Shown piece by piece: positions 25,317 to 34,173 of a stretch of DNA of 64,000 nt. Every line of letters begins with the position of its first letter. Position 1 is the stretch's first letter. The position numbers and the translations under genes are program-made. The stretch spans positions 255,999 to 319,998 of the forward strand of contig JAVVSR010000001.1 in the NCBI GenBank assembly GCA_036654095.1, in the 5' to 3' direction. This DNA is from JAVVSR01 sp036654095 (GTDB lineage: Bacteria; Bacillota; Clostridia; Christensenellales; CAG-917). Below the pieces are notes generated by a model that saw only the letters and a list, made by a program, of their open reading frames with translations, searched no databases and was not told where the DNA came from.

Positions 25317-25791
25317 ACAGCACCCTCACTTGGTCAAGGTCAAGATTAAGAAAGTTAGAAACAATCGCTTTGACCTTATTTGATATATCTATATGCGCGC
25401 TGTTTTTATCTATGCTAGACTTACTTAAATTTACATTTACATAGTCAATAATAGTCAAATTGCGCGAATTTTCGACAATGCTAACAGAAGTATTGTCATA
25501 GCCTTTCTCCTTTAAAAGTTTTTCAACAGACTTTTCTTTTTCGTAATATTTTTTTGACGCGACATTATTTAAAAATTCATTATCCAATTTGATATCGGCC
25601 GAAAAGTCAAAAATGGTATCAAAATTTATATCACGATTCAATAGCTTAGGCAGTGGTGATATTATTACAAATATAATAACAATAGAAAATATGCCTTTAA
25701 TGTACTTATTTGTTTGGCCTTCGGGAAGCAAAATGTCGGTAAGTACGCCCAAAATAATTACGCCTACTATGCTTAAAACCCACTGACTCAT
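25306..25791 (-). CDS. spoIIIAF: Stage III sporulation protein AF
   Basis: The 161-residue protein has two membrane helices (about 5-22 and 35-52; WVLSIVGVIILGVLTDILLPEG and IFSIVIIFVIISPLP) and a soluble ring-building domain with a VRVLY end. The ATG at 25791 was chosen because GGAGG lies 10 nt upstream; the longer frame runs back into spoIIIAE without a binding site. Confidence 0.92.
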   Translation of the reverse strand: MSQWVLSIVGVIILGVLTDILLPEGQTNKYIKGIFSIVIIFVIISPLPKLLNRDINFDTIFDFSADIKLDNEFLNNVASKKYYEKEKSVEKLLKEKGYDNTSVSIVENSRNLTIIDYVNVNLSKSSIDKNSAHIDISNKVKAIVSNFLNLDLDQVRVLYGG

Positions 25792-25834
25792 ACCATTGAT
25801 ACCTCCTAATTTAAATAACTTAAATAGATTATGC

Positions 25835-27034
25835 CTACACCACACCTAAATTGCAGGTAAACATAACCAACATAATCACTATAAAATACATAAATGCTAC
25901 TCCAAATAAAACAGATAGAAGTAGTGTCATACTTTTAGACAGGCCGTGAAGTAAATCGGCTATTTTATTGTCGCAAAGCGGTTCACAGATAGATGATGCA
26001 AGCTTTAACGATATTGTAAAAACAATCAATTTGATTATAGGCAACAATATTATTGTTAAAATAATTAGCAAACCAGTTATACCAAGTGAATTTTTAATTA
26101 AAATACAACTTGCAAGCACTAAATCAAACCCGTCGGAAATATATCCGCCCAAAATAGGCACATAGCTGCTGATTGCAAATTTTGTAGCCGTAATACCAAT
26201 TCCGTCGATAGTGCGTCCAGCTATGCCCCTAATCGTCACAAACATCATAAATAAACTAAAAACGATACCTAACGTCCATTCGGAAACACTTTTAAAAAAA
26301 TTGGTAAATTTATCTAACTTAACATTTTTTGATAAGTTGCCAACTATGGTAAACACTATTCCAGCTATAAAACACGGAATTATGAAAACTGCAATAATTT
26401 TAATAATAAATCCAGTAGAAATCACCATAAGCGGTTGATAAAGCCCCACGCTTGTAACCCCGCCCAAAGCAGTCATTAAGGTTAAAAATAATGGAAGCAT
26501 TGCGTCCATAAGCGATTTTAGTCGTAAAACTGTTTCAGAAGTCATTTTTACGTATGATATAATTGTATTAAGTAAAAGGATAATAATGGCGGCATAACAT
26601 ACAAAATAAATTATTTCGTTTGTTGACTTATTTAAAAAACCTGAATTTAATCCACTTAAAATTCCATATAAAATTGCGATAAATATAATTGATATTAAAC
26701 TAGGCAAAAAACTAACAAAACTTTTTATAATACTTTGAAACACAACGTTAAACATTTCATCTAAGCCATCGTCATAGTTACCTTTTGCAATTTTAATTAC
26801 AATATCGCGCAGATTGTTATTGTTAAACAATTTTTTTTCATCATCTGAGAGGTTATTAAAATAATTTTCAAGGTCATCGGTTTTCAGCTTGTCAACTTGC
26901 TCGTCGACGGAGTCGTCAAGCTGTTCTTCTGCTGTTTTTTCATTGGCTAGTATTATATTATTCGGTTGATTATAGAACACTATTAGCATTACAAATGTTA
27001 AAAATACAAAAATCAACGCTATTTTCCTTTTCAT
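25835..27034 (-). CDS. spoIIIAE: Stage III sporulation protein AE
   Basis: The 399-residue protein has a signal-like start and seven or so membrane helices, with the conserved FNVVFQSIIKSFVSFLPSL and YVPILGGYISDGFD regions. In Bacillus it is a membrane component of the SpoIIIA channel complex. It overlaps spoIIIAD by 4 nt. No frameshift or missing segment is visible. Confidence 0.94.
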   Translation of the reverse strand: MKRKIALIFVFLTFVMLIVFYNQPNNIILANEKTAEEQLDDSVDEQVDKLKTDDLENYFNNLSDDEKKLFNNNNLRDIVIKIAKGNYDDGLDEMFNVVFQSIIKSFVSFLPSLISIIFIAILYGILSGLNSGFLNKSTNEIIYFVCYAAIIILLLNTIISYVKMTSETVLRLKSLMDAMLPLFLTLMTALGGVTSVGLYQPLMVISTGFIIKIIAVFIIPCFIAGIVFTIVGNLSKNVKLDKFTNFFKSVSEWTLGIVFSLFMMFVTIRGIAGRTIDGIGITATKFAISSYVPILGGYISDGFDLVLASCILIKNSLGITGLLIILTIILLPIIKLIVFTISLKLASSICEPLCDNKIADLLHGLSKSMTLLLSVLFGVAFMYFIVIMLVMFTCNLGVV

Positions 27035-27417
27035 TGCACTAATTTTGAAACCACATCAATAAGCGAAGTCAATATCGGTAAAGCCATTAAAAAAATAACA
27101 ATCTTACCCGATAGTTGAAGTTTTTTTGCGATGCTTGGCGTGCCATAATCCTCGCAAATGCTTGCGGAATATTCAGTTAAATACCCTATTCCAATTATTT
27201 TTAAAATTCCTTGAAATAGCTTGTCCGATATTCCGCTTTTGTCAACAATTTGATAAAATGCACCAATAACTTGGTTAAATGAGTTAATTAGCATAATTAA
27301 AATAATTATGCCTGTTGCCAGTGTCGCAAATATAGCAAATTCAGGCTTTGCTGTTTTTAACAACCCTGCTATTACCGCGCCCAATATTCCTATTCCAATT
27401 ATCTTAAATATTTCCAT
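27031..27417 (-). CDS. spoIIIAD: Stage III sporulation protein AD
   Basis: The 128-residue protein has four hydrophobic helices, related to SpoIIIAC. Conserved features are the start FKIIGIGILGAVIAGLLK and LKIIGIGYLTEYSASICEDYG. Membrane component of the SpoIIIA complex. Confidence 0.94.
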   Translation of the reverse strand: MEIFKIIGIGILGAVIAGLLKTAKPEFAIFATLATGIIILIMLINSFNQVIGAFYQIVDKSGISDKLFQGILKIIGIGYLTEYSASICEDYGTPSIAKKLQLSGKIVIFLMALPILTSLIDVVSKLVQ

Positions 27418-27419
27418 TT

Positions 27420-27617
27420 TTAATATAACCCGAAAATTTGCTTTATCGTGTCAAAAAGCCCGCCTATCAAGTCCATAACAAGTAAAAGCACTATCACAAC
27501 ACCTGCAATGGTAACAAAATTGCCAATTTCTTCTTTGTCGCTTTTCTTGAGAATTACGTTTATAACTGCGGTTAAAATTCCAATACCCGCTATTTTTAAA
27601 ATAATATCAATTCCCAT
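27420..27617 (-). CDS. spoIIIAC: Stage III sporulation protein AC
   Basis: The 65-residue protein has two hydrophobic helices with IDIILKIAGIGILTAVINVI and DKEEIGNFVTIAGVVIVLL, a textbook SpoIIIAC. It lies 1 nt after spoIIIAB and 2 nt before spoIIIAD. Confidence 0.95.
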   Translation of the reverse strand: MGIDIILKIAGIGILTAVINVILKKSDKEEIGNFVTIAGVVIVLLLVMDLIGGLFDTIKQIFGLY

Positions 27618-27618
27618 A

Positions 27619-28119
27619 TCACACCACTATAATCATTAAGGCGACTCCTGTAAGTACGCCAAGTTTGTAGTACATTCCGCCTTTTTTTGCCAACGCAAGT
27701 TCCGCCTGCGCTTCTAAACATAAAAACTTTTGCAAATATCTTTCAAGGTTTATAAGTTCACTTTCGTAATCGCTTTTTCCTAGCGCAAATAAAAATGTTG
27801 AAATTTCCAAAACATCATCGTTAGTTAAATAAATGCTTTTTAAAGATTGCGTGACTTCGGAAATACTATTGTATCCAAATAACAATCCGTCAGAATATTT
27901 TAATAAAAGCTCATATCCCAAACCCTTTTTATTTAAACAAAAAGTTTTAATAACATCAATTAAAGGTGTTTTTAAAAACTTAATTTCCGTTTTTAAAACC
28001 TCGGCAAAACGTCTAAATATTGAATAAGTTTCATAGCGTATTTTATAAATTCGCTTAATTCCAATTCCAATATACGAACAGGCGGTCATTAATAAAGCTC
28101 CTGAAATTATGGTCAACAT
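27619..28119 (-). CDS. spoIIIAB: Stage III sporulation protein AB
   Basis: The 166-residue protein has a hydrophobic start (3-20), a helical soluble region and a C-terminal membrane helix (about 149-166) after ALAKKGGMYYKLG. This matches SpoIIIAB, whose soluble part resembles type II secretion GspF. It overlaps spoIIIAA by 7 nt. Confidence 0.92.
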   Translation of the reverse strand: MLTIISGALLMTACSYIGIGIKRIYKIRYETYSIFRRFAEVLKTEIKFLKTPLIDVIKTFCLNKKGLGYELLLKYSDGLLFGYNSISEVTQSLKSIYLTNDDVLEISTFLFALGKSDYESELINLERYLQKFLCLEAQAELALAKKGGMYYKLGVLTGVALMIIVV

Positions 28120-28973
28120 TTTTCAATTACCTTTACGACTGTTCCCGCTTTCACTTGTTTAGAAAGTACAATTATGACCTGCATAATATCTAATAAAGGC
28201 GAAAAAACAGTACTTTTAAGCGCTATATCGCTTTCGGCGTGTACAGAAAGCCCAACTTTAACACCAGCGCGACAAGCGTCAATTACTGCATCAATTTCCT
28301 CCTTTTTAAATACCTCGTCTGAAATAATTACATCAGGATTCATAGCTCGTATGGTGTTTTCATACGCTATCAATTTCGGCACTCCGCTTATTACGTCGGT
28401 ATTTACTCCGATATCAAATGTCGGCAATCCTTTAACTTCGGCGCACAATTCAAATCTTTCATCAATAACCAATACGTTTAAACCCGAGTTAGATGTCAGC
28501 CTGGCAATTTCTCGCAACATTGTAGTTTTTCCTCCTGCCGTCGGCGATATCACTAATGTATTTTTAAACTCGCCCTTGTCACATATTTTGTTAAATATCT
28601 TGTCCGCGCAACCCTTAACTTCTGTCGGTACGCGTATAGTTAAATAACTTAAATACTTTTGCGTTGTCAATTTTGCGCCGTCCATTACCCCTTCGCCCGC
28701 AACTCCAATTCTTATCCCACCTTCATAATGAAGATAACCCCTCACTAAGCTGTCATTTATTGAATATACCGAATAACCGCTCGCTACTCCAATGATATAG
28801 TCAACATCACTTTTGGAAACAATGTATAAAACATCACCTATTCTCGCATCGCTCCAAACACTGCCATTATAAATTCGTAGCGGTTTTCCTATTCGCAACC
28901 TCAACTCGCATATTCTTAAACCATAAATAGCGTTTAACATTCCTATTGGCAATAATCTTTCTAAAGTTTCCAC
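28113..28973 (-). CDS. spoIIIAA: Stage III sporulation protein AA, ATPase
   Basis: The 286-residue protein has Walker A in SPTAGGKTTMLREIARL (about 143-159) and Walker B-like DVIISDEVFKKEE (about 213-225). The family resembles type II/IV secretion ATPases and powers the SpoIIIA channel. The P-loop form PTAGGKTT keeps the lysine and threonine. It starts with GTG at 28973, with only a weak site upstream. First gene of the operon. I could not see a convincing sigma-E promoter before it. Confidence 0.93.
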   Translation of the reverse strand: METLERLLPIGMLNAIYGLRICELRLRIGKPLRIYNGSVWSDARIGDVLYIVSKSDVDYIIGVASGYSVYSINDSLVRGYLHYEGGIRIGVAGEGVMDGAKLTTQKYLSYLTIRVPTEVKGCADKIFNKICDKGEFKNTLVISPTAGGKTTMLREIARLTSNSGLNVLVIDERFELCAEVKGLPTFDIGVNTDVISGVPKLIAYENTIRAMNPDVIISDEVFKKEEIDAVIDACRAGVKVGLSVHAESDIALKSTVFSPLLDIMQVIIVLSKQVKAGTVVKVIEKC

Positions 28974-29289
28974 ATTTAATCTTATGAAAAAAATATTACT
29001 AAAATTCTATTCAGACAAAATAAGACATTATTTTCAAAACTAAAACAATGCTTTAAAATTGTAATTTAAAACATAATAAAAAAGATGTTTTTTATAATAA
29101 AGTTTGCTTTAATTTGATTGCTCAAAATCAATATTGTATATTTCTTATTTAAAGGTTTAAGCTTATATATGTCGATTTTATTTAAAATCAATGCTAACAT
29201 TATAAAAATGCAAACAAATGGCTTATAATATAAATATATTAATTAGCTATACAGTTTACAAATAATATAAAATATGGTAAAATATTTTT
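28974..29289. other. AT-rich divergent intergenic region
   Basis: 316 nt between the divergent spoIIIAA and pepQ starts. It contains the pepQ promoter at its right end. The rest is A/T runs with no ORF or clear inverted repeat; the spoIIIA promoter must lie here but was not recognised. Confidence 0.6.
29255..29283 (+). promoter_or_regulatory. SigA-type promoter of pepQ-efp, near-leaderless
   Basis: -35 TTTACA (29255-29260), 17-nt spacer, extended -10 TGGTAAAAT with TAAAAT at 29278-29283. A start 7 nt downstream falls on the A of the pepQ ATG at 29290. Confidence 0.75.
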
Positions 29290-30354
29290 ATGAAAAATTT
29301 TATAAATATCTTTAATAAATTTAAAGGAATTGACGCAGTAGTTTTAATGTCAGCGTCTAACACTTTTTATCTTGCGGAATATGAAAATACTTTTGCTTTT
29401 ATTATTTTATCTAAGCAAGGTGGTTTTTATCTAACCGATACCCGTTATATTGAAGAGGCAAAAACGCATTTAGCCGAGGGCGCTGAGTGTATAACAGTTA
29501 CCAACAGCACTGTTTTTCGCAAAATTAATGAAATTCTTGACAAAATCAATGCAAAAAAAGTTGGATTTGAAAATTCTAGTATAACGTTTGACAGCTATTC
29601 AGCTTTAAGTTCCGCTCTTGTTGGGAAAACCCTTGTTGGTATCGAGCCGCAACTACTTGCTATCCGCGCTGTAAAAACCATTGATGAATTAAAGCTTATT
29701 AAAAAAGCCGCATCAATTAATGACCGTTCATTTGCAAAACTTTTAAAGAAAGTCAAAGCGGGAGTTACAGAACGCGAGCTTGCTTACGAGCTTGAATATA
29801 ATTTTCGCAAATATGGCGCTGACGGCACGGCTTTTGACACTATTGTTGCCTTTGGTGAAAATACATCACGTCCGCACGCGCACATTTCTGATAAAAAACT
29901 TCAGTTAGGTATGCCCGTTACAATCGATTTTGGTTGCAAATATCAAGGCTATTGTAGCGACATAACTCGGTCGTTTGCATTTGGCGAGCCTAACAAGCAA
30001 ATTTTAGATATATACAATGCAGTTTTAAACTCAAATTTAGCCGGCATTAATGCCGTCAAAGTTGGTATGTCTACTCGCGCTGTCGACGAGGTTTGCCGCA
30101 ACTATTTAAAGCAATTTAAGTTAGATGAATATTTTATTCACGGCACAGGTCACGGTGTTGGCATTGACATTCACGAGGCGCCTACTCTTAACCCTCATAG
30201 TGATGAAGTTTTAAAAAAGAATATGGTAATTACGATTGAACCCGGTGTTTATATTGAAGGCATTGGTGGCGTTCGTATTGAGGATTTACTAATAGTTACT
30301 AATGACGGCGCAAACGTAATTAGTAAAACTGATAAAAAATTAATGATTTTATAA
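29290..30354 (+). CDS. pepQ: Xaa-Pro aminopeptidase / M24 metallopeptidase
   Basis: The 354-residue protein has the N-terminal creatinase-like domain (1-130) and the pita-bread catalytic domain. Metal ligands are the Asp of TIDFGCKYQGYCSDITR, the His of FIHGTGHGVGIDIHE and glutamates in TIEPGVYIEG and GGVRIEDL. It removes N-terminal residues before proline. With efp it forms the common pepQ-efp pair. There is no ribosome binding site upstream; the promoter places the 5' end at the ATG. Confidence 0.94.
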   Translation: MKNFINIFNKFKGIDAVVLMSASNTFYLAEYENTFAFIILSKQGGFYLTDTRYIEEAKTHLAEGAECITVTNSTVFRKINEILDKINAKKVGFENSSITFDSYSALSSALVGKTLVGIEPQLLAIRAVKTIDELKLIKKAASINDRSFAKLLKKVKAGVTERELAYELEYNFRKYGADGTAFDTIVAFGENTSRPHAHISDKKLQLGMPVTIDFGCKYQGYCSDITRSFAFGEPNKQILDIYNAVLNSNLAGINAVKVGMSTRAVDEVCRNYLKQFKLDEYFIHGTGHGVGIDIHEAPTLNPHSDEVLKKNMVITIEPGVYIEGIGGVRIEDLLIVTNDGANVISKTDKKLMIL

Positions 30355-30369
30355 ATTTAGGAGGTTTTT

Positions 30370-30933
30370 ATGGCTTTTGTATCCGCTGGTGATTTTAGAA
30401 ATGGTATTACCTTTCAAGATGGTAATAGTGTTTTTGTTATAGTAAGTTTTCAACACGTTAAACCCGGTAAAGGTTCGCCGTTTGTCCGCACAAAGATTAG
30501 GAATGTGCTTACAGGTGGCGTAGTTGAACGCACGTTTAACCCAACTGATAAATTTGAGTTAGCTCACATTGAACGCAAAGAAATGCAATATTTGTACAGT
30601 GATGGCGAGTTATACTACTTTATGGACAATGAAACTTATGAGCAAGTTCCACTTATGAAAGATGCTGTTGAGGAAGCCCTGCACTTTGTTAAAGAAAATA
30701 TGAACGTAAACATAGCATTCTTTAATGGCGCGGCAATTTCCGTTGAGGCGCCCAACTTTGTTGAATTGAAAATTACATTTTGTGAACCAGGTGTTAAAGG
30801 CGACACTGCGACTGGTGGCACTAAACCCGCCACACTTGAAACTGGATATATAATTCAAGTTCCCTTCTTTGTAAATGAAGGTGATGTCATACGTGTTGAT
30901 ACTCGAAACGGCGAATATATGGCAAGGGTTTAA
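30370..30933 (+). CDS. efp: Translation elongation factor P
   Basis: The 187-residue protein has the KOW-like N-domain with HVKPGKGSPFVRTK, where the lysine of PGKG is at the modified position, and two OB domains. It relieves ribosome stalling at polyproline. A GGAGG site lies 6 nt before the ATG, 15 nt after pepQ. The organism's IF-2 and other proteins are proline-rich in places, which would make EF-P useful. Confidence 0.97.
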   Translation: MAFVSAGDFRNGITFQDGNSVFVIVSFQHVKPGKGSPFVRTKIRNVLTGGVVERTFNPTDKFELAHIERKEMQYLYSDGELYYFMDNETYEQVPLMKDAVEEALHFVKENMNVNIAFFNGAAISVEAPNFVELKITFCEPGVKGDTATGGTKPATLETGYIIQVPFFVNEGDVIRVDTRNGEYMARV

Positions 30934-30958
30934 TATCAAAACTAAAATACTATGCAAC

Positions 30959-30991
30959 TTAAAAGGCCACGCAAATGCGTGGCCTTTTAAA
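30959..30991 (+). terminator. Terminator after efp
   Basis: AAAAGGCCACGC and GCGTGGCCTTTT around AAAT form a perfect hairpin with a T4 tail, 26 nt past the stop. Confidence 0.9.
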
Positions 30992-31215
30992 ATTAAATAT
31001 AATTTAGTACAAATAAAATATATTAAACTTAATATTTATAATACACTTTATATAGTATTTTTTAATATAATAATTATTTTTAAAAATTCAAGCTAAACTT
31101 AAATTAACAATTATCAACTAAATACTTTAAAACTTAATAAATCTGAAACGTTAGCAAAACTTGACACATTCACTACTTCAAAAGTTTTGTTTAAAAAATT
31201 ATTATTTAGCTAACA

Positions 31216-31983
31216 TTAAGCTTCTTTTTCAGCAAACATCGAAATTTGCACAAATTCAATTCGCGTTTTAATCATTTGCATTATGCTTCCATCTTTTTTA
31301 GCTTGCTCATACATTGTCATTATAACGTACGGGTCGGTGTCACTGCTGTGATTATCGCCTATAAATACGCCTTTCATTACAGTGCCGTCTGCGCTTGTTA
31401 CATTTTTAATGAAATATTTACCATTATATTCAATGCCTAATCCCTCGGGAACTATAAAATCTTTAGGGATTGAACGAGGTTTTGTTTCAAGAGCTTTAAC
31501 TAATTTTTTAATATTTTCGCTTTCAAAGTCAAGTCCGACAAGTCCAATTCCAGTGCTTTTAGGAAGTAGCGCAAGCGAATCTTTAACGTTGTCAAATGAA
31601 AAACCCGGGAATAAACCGCTGACATATAAGTCAACAAAATCATCAAGGTCAACATCGTTTAAAATTGTGCTTAAATCAATATTAGCCAATTCCAATAAAC
31701 TTTTTATATCACGTAAAATAATTTTAACAGTAATCGTGCCATCGGGACGAATAATAATACCACTTTCTTTATTATTTAAAAGTCCATATACGATACCGTT
31801 GGGTAAGTTCATAATATTGGTTTCATCGGTAAATCTATATACTTCTTCTTTAGAAACGAAGGTGTAACAAGGACATTTATCGGGTGCGTTATCTTTATCG
31901 CCACATGCGGAAAGAATAGTAAATGAACAAACAAATAATACAAAAACTAGCGCAATATTTATAAATTTAATTGATTTTTTCAT
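31216..31983 (-). CDS. Putative lipoprotein of unknown function
   Basis: The 255-residue protein has a signal peptide ending in the lipobox LSAC (about residues 23-27), so it is likely anchored outside the membrane. After it come a short cysteine pair (PDKCPC) and a beta/alpha region with many Asp/Leu repeats (about 95-150). I do not recognise the family. It lies 14 nt after the SGNH hydrolase lipoprotein gene and is probably co-expressed with it. The A+T content matches the neighbours. Confidence 0.75.
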   Translation of the reverse strand: MKKSIKFINIALVFVLFVCSFTILSACGDKDNAPDKCPCYTFVSKEEVYRFTDETNIMNLPNGIVYGLLNNKESGIIIRPDGTITVKIILRDIKSLLELANIDLSTILNDVDLDDFVDLYVSGLFPGFSFDNVKDSLALLPKSTGIGLVGLDFESENIKKLVKALETKPRSIPKDFIVPEGLGIEYNGKYFIKNVTSADGTVMKGVFIGDNHSSDTDPYVIMTMYEQAKKDGSIMQMIKTRIEFVQISMFAEKEA

Positions 31984-31997
31984 ATTTTATCCTCCAT

Positions 31998-33068
31998 TTA
32001 GCAGTAAACTGGTAATACGCCATATATAGCCGCAAAATAAATTTTAGTAATTTCCTTGCCTGATGTAGCGGCGCTTATTTGATTTGTAGTTGCTACAATA
32101 TCAACGGTAGTCGTTTTATATAAGGTGTTTAGCTGTCTAATACGAATATTTTTATAATTGTTAAGCGCAACATTTTTATCCGACAACCCTAATTCCTCAA
32201 ACTTTGCTTGATTAAGGTCATAAATTACAGCGTGACCCTCGTTTGAAGGATGAACGCCATCAGTGAAAATCAACCTTGCGCCTCTAGTAGCATCTTCATC
32301 GTCAATACGTTTAAATTCACTATAAGTATCAATTAAGTACATATTTTGAGGTTTATATTCGGTAAAATATTTGTCAATTACCGCATTTAACTTAGATAAA
32401 ATGCCATATCCCAACTCTCTATATTGACTTTCGGAAACATTTAGTTTTGCAAGTTCATCGCGCACTTCTGCTTTCAGCAATTCACTATTTGGATAAACTG
32501 GATTATAAACATTTTGAAAAAATATAGTAGCGGTAGGATTGTACATTCTCAAAATTTTTACAATTTTTGAAAATTTCTCGTACGAACCTTTGAGAATACC
32601 GTCAACATACGAATTATCGCCCGTGGCTGCCCCTAAAATAATTGTATCAAACATATCGCCTGCCTGTAAAAGGTCATTACCCAAAATTGAAATATGAATA
32701 ATATTAGCAGTTTTTAGATGCGTGGACGTCAAATAGGCATCATCATCGGTTTTAAGTATAATTTTTTCGGGGTCTTCGCCTTCTCCTGGTTTAACCGTTA
32801 AAAAATCAATCATATTTTTAGTTTGATGACCCGACACCGCCCTATTGATAAAAATATAATTATTAGTCTGTCCAAGTAAACCATAATATCCATAGTCTTC
32901 GCGCTCACTTAGTGGTGCTGGCCCGAGAATGGCTTCGGCGATTGAGTCGCCTAGATACACGATTTTCATTTCCTGTTTTGTCGGTTCTTTCTTGCAAGCG
33001 GTAAGCATACCGATTGTTGAAAACAATAAAATTAAGCAAATCAAAACCATTAAAGATTTTTTCTTCAT
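31998..33068 (-). CDS. SGNH/GDSL-type hydrolase lipoprotein
   Basis: The 356-residue protein starts at the ATG at 33068, preceded by AGGAGGAG; the in-frame ATG 39 nt upstream is unlikely. A lipobox (LTAC, near residue 23) gives a lipid anchor. The SGNH blocks are YLGDSIAE (serine), NRAVSG (glycine), SILGNDLL (asparagine) and DGVHPSNEGH (Asp-His). Such enzymes deacetylate or de-esterify sugars or lipids; the substrate here is unknown. The C-terminal 60 residues are not in the usual core. Confidence 0.85.
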   Translation of the reverse strand: MKKKSLMVLICLILLFSTIGMLTACKKEPTKQEMKIVYLGDSIAEAILGPAPLSEREDYGYYGLLGQTNNYIFINRAVSGHQTKNMIDFLTVKPGEGEDPEKIILKTDDDAYLTSTHLKTANIIHISILGNDLLQAGDMFDTIILGAATGDNSYVDGILKGSYEKFSKIVKILRMYNPTATIFFQNVYNPVYPNSELLKAEVRDELAKLNVSESQYRELGYGILSKLNAVIDKYFTEYKPQNMYLIDTYSEFKRIDDEDATRGARLIFTDGVHPSNEGHAVIYDLNQAKFEELGLSDKNVALNNYKNIRIRQLNTLYKTTTVDIVATTNQISAATSGKEITKIYFAAIYGVLPVYC

Positions 33069-33116
33069 AAACTCCTCCTCTATACAATAATTAATAAAAC
33101 TATACAATTAATATTA

Positions 33117-33145
33117 ATTATATATAACATGATATCAATAGTCAA
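33117..33145 (-). promoter_or_regulatory. SigA-type promoter of the lipoprotein pair
   Basis: Minus strand: -35 TTGACT (33145-33140), 17-nt spacer, -10 TATAAT (33122-33117), about 45 nt before the ATG. Confidence 0.72.
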
Positions 33146-33265
33146 ATAAAAAGTAAAAAAATAATTATATAAAATAAGTAAACACATTTTATATATTAAA
33201 AAAATTTACTGCAAATTAGCATAACAAAATTATGTAAAATATTGAATGTTAATTTGTAATATAAA

Positions 33266-33297
33266 AAAACACAAAATAAAAATTATTTTGTGTTTAA
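33266..33297 (-). terminator. Terminator after the endonuclease IV-like gene
   Basis: AAACACAAAATAA and TTATTTTGTGTTT form a hairpin flanked by A7 and A/T tracts 25 nt past the stop. It ends the long rpsB/frr/rimP-downstream unit. Confidence 0.8.
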
Positions 33298-33321
33298 AAA
33301 ATCAATTCAAATAAATATATG

Positions 33322-34173
33322 TCATTTAACCATATCAAAATACAGTTTTTTCATATATGCAGAGTCCTCAGCTTGCGAACCAGCCGACTCGCAAATAATA
33401 ACTGGAGTTAGTTTATACTTATGCAAGACTTCTGCTAGAGGCTCAAATTCAGGACCATATAATGTGTCCTCAAAAGTAAGATGCTTAACTTCTCCCTTTG
33501 CGGTGTACATAATTTTAGAAAAGTGAATGTGCATATTTTTTGTTTTTTCTTCACCTAATTCATTTAAAAGTTGCAAAATAATGCGCTCAAATTCAGCAGG
33601 AGTCTTTAATGTGCCGCCTTCGCGCGCATTAATATGGCCAAAATCCACGCAAGGATAAAAACTTTCATCAATTTTACAAAACTCAATAATTTCAGCAACA
33701 TCACCTATTTGCGCAAGTTTGCCCATAGTTTCAGGACAAATGATAAAATTATCAAAGCCCTCGCTATGCTTTATAAGCGAAAATTCTTTTAATCTAGCAA
33801 TAATGCGATTAATTGCCTCGCACCGTTTTTGCTTTCCTTCTGTACCGCTATGAAAAACACATCTACGACCGCCGAGCCAACTTAAAGCGGTTAGTGATTG
33901 CAATATGTAATGATAACTAAGTATACCTTTTTCATCGTCATCGCTAGCCAAGTTTATATAATATGGCGCGTGAACAGAAAGTTCAATTCCATTTAATTTA
34001 GCTTCCTCGCCGATTGCTTTTGCCGTTGCCTCGCTTAATGAAACCCCTTTACCAAATGAATATTCAAACACATCAAGACCACGTTGCTTAAGCCATTTAG
34101 GCATTTGCAAAGTCGCTTTGTTACCTTCATTATAAAAACTTTCGCTGTTGCCCGCAGGCCCAAATTTTATCAT
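33322..34173 (-). CDS. Endonuclease IV-like TIM-barrel protein
   Basis: The 283-residue protein has zinc-cluster ligands seen in Nfo: SVHAPYY, RCVFHSGTEG, ICPETMG, CVDFGHINA, MHIHFSK and ICES. Nfo cuts DNA at abasic sites. The N-terminus (MIKFGPAGNSESFY) is that of the Nfo-like subgroup common in Clostridia. It replaces rpsO, which usually follows ribF; it overlaps ribF by 4 nt. Whether it is a true abasic endonuclease or a sugar-phosphate isomerase relative is not provable here. Confidence 0.85.
   Translation of the reverse strand: MIKFGPAGNSESFYNEGNKATLQMPKWLKQRGLDVFEYSFGKGVSLSEATAKAIGEEAKLNGIELSVHAPYYINLASDDDEKGILSYHYILQSLTALSWLGGRRCVFHSGTEGKQKRCEAINRIIARLKEFSLIKHSEGFDNFIICPETMGKLAQIGDVAEIIEFCKIDESFYPCVDFGHINAREGGTLKTPAEFERIILQLLNELGEEKTKNMHIHFSKIMYTAKGEVKHLTFEDTLYGPEFEPLAEVLHKYKLTPVIICESAGSQAEDSAYMKKLYFDMVK

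Noticed and set aside
28974..29100. Sigma-E promoter of the spoIIIA operon
   Set aside because: CATAAGAT is present but only about 10 nt before the GTG start and without a matching -35.
30875..31096. Small plus-strand ORF over the efp terminator
   Set aside because: It starts inside efp, runs through the terminator and into AT-rich DNA, with no ribosome binding site.
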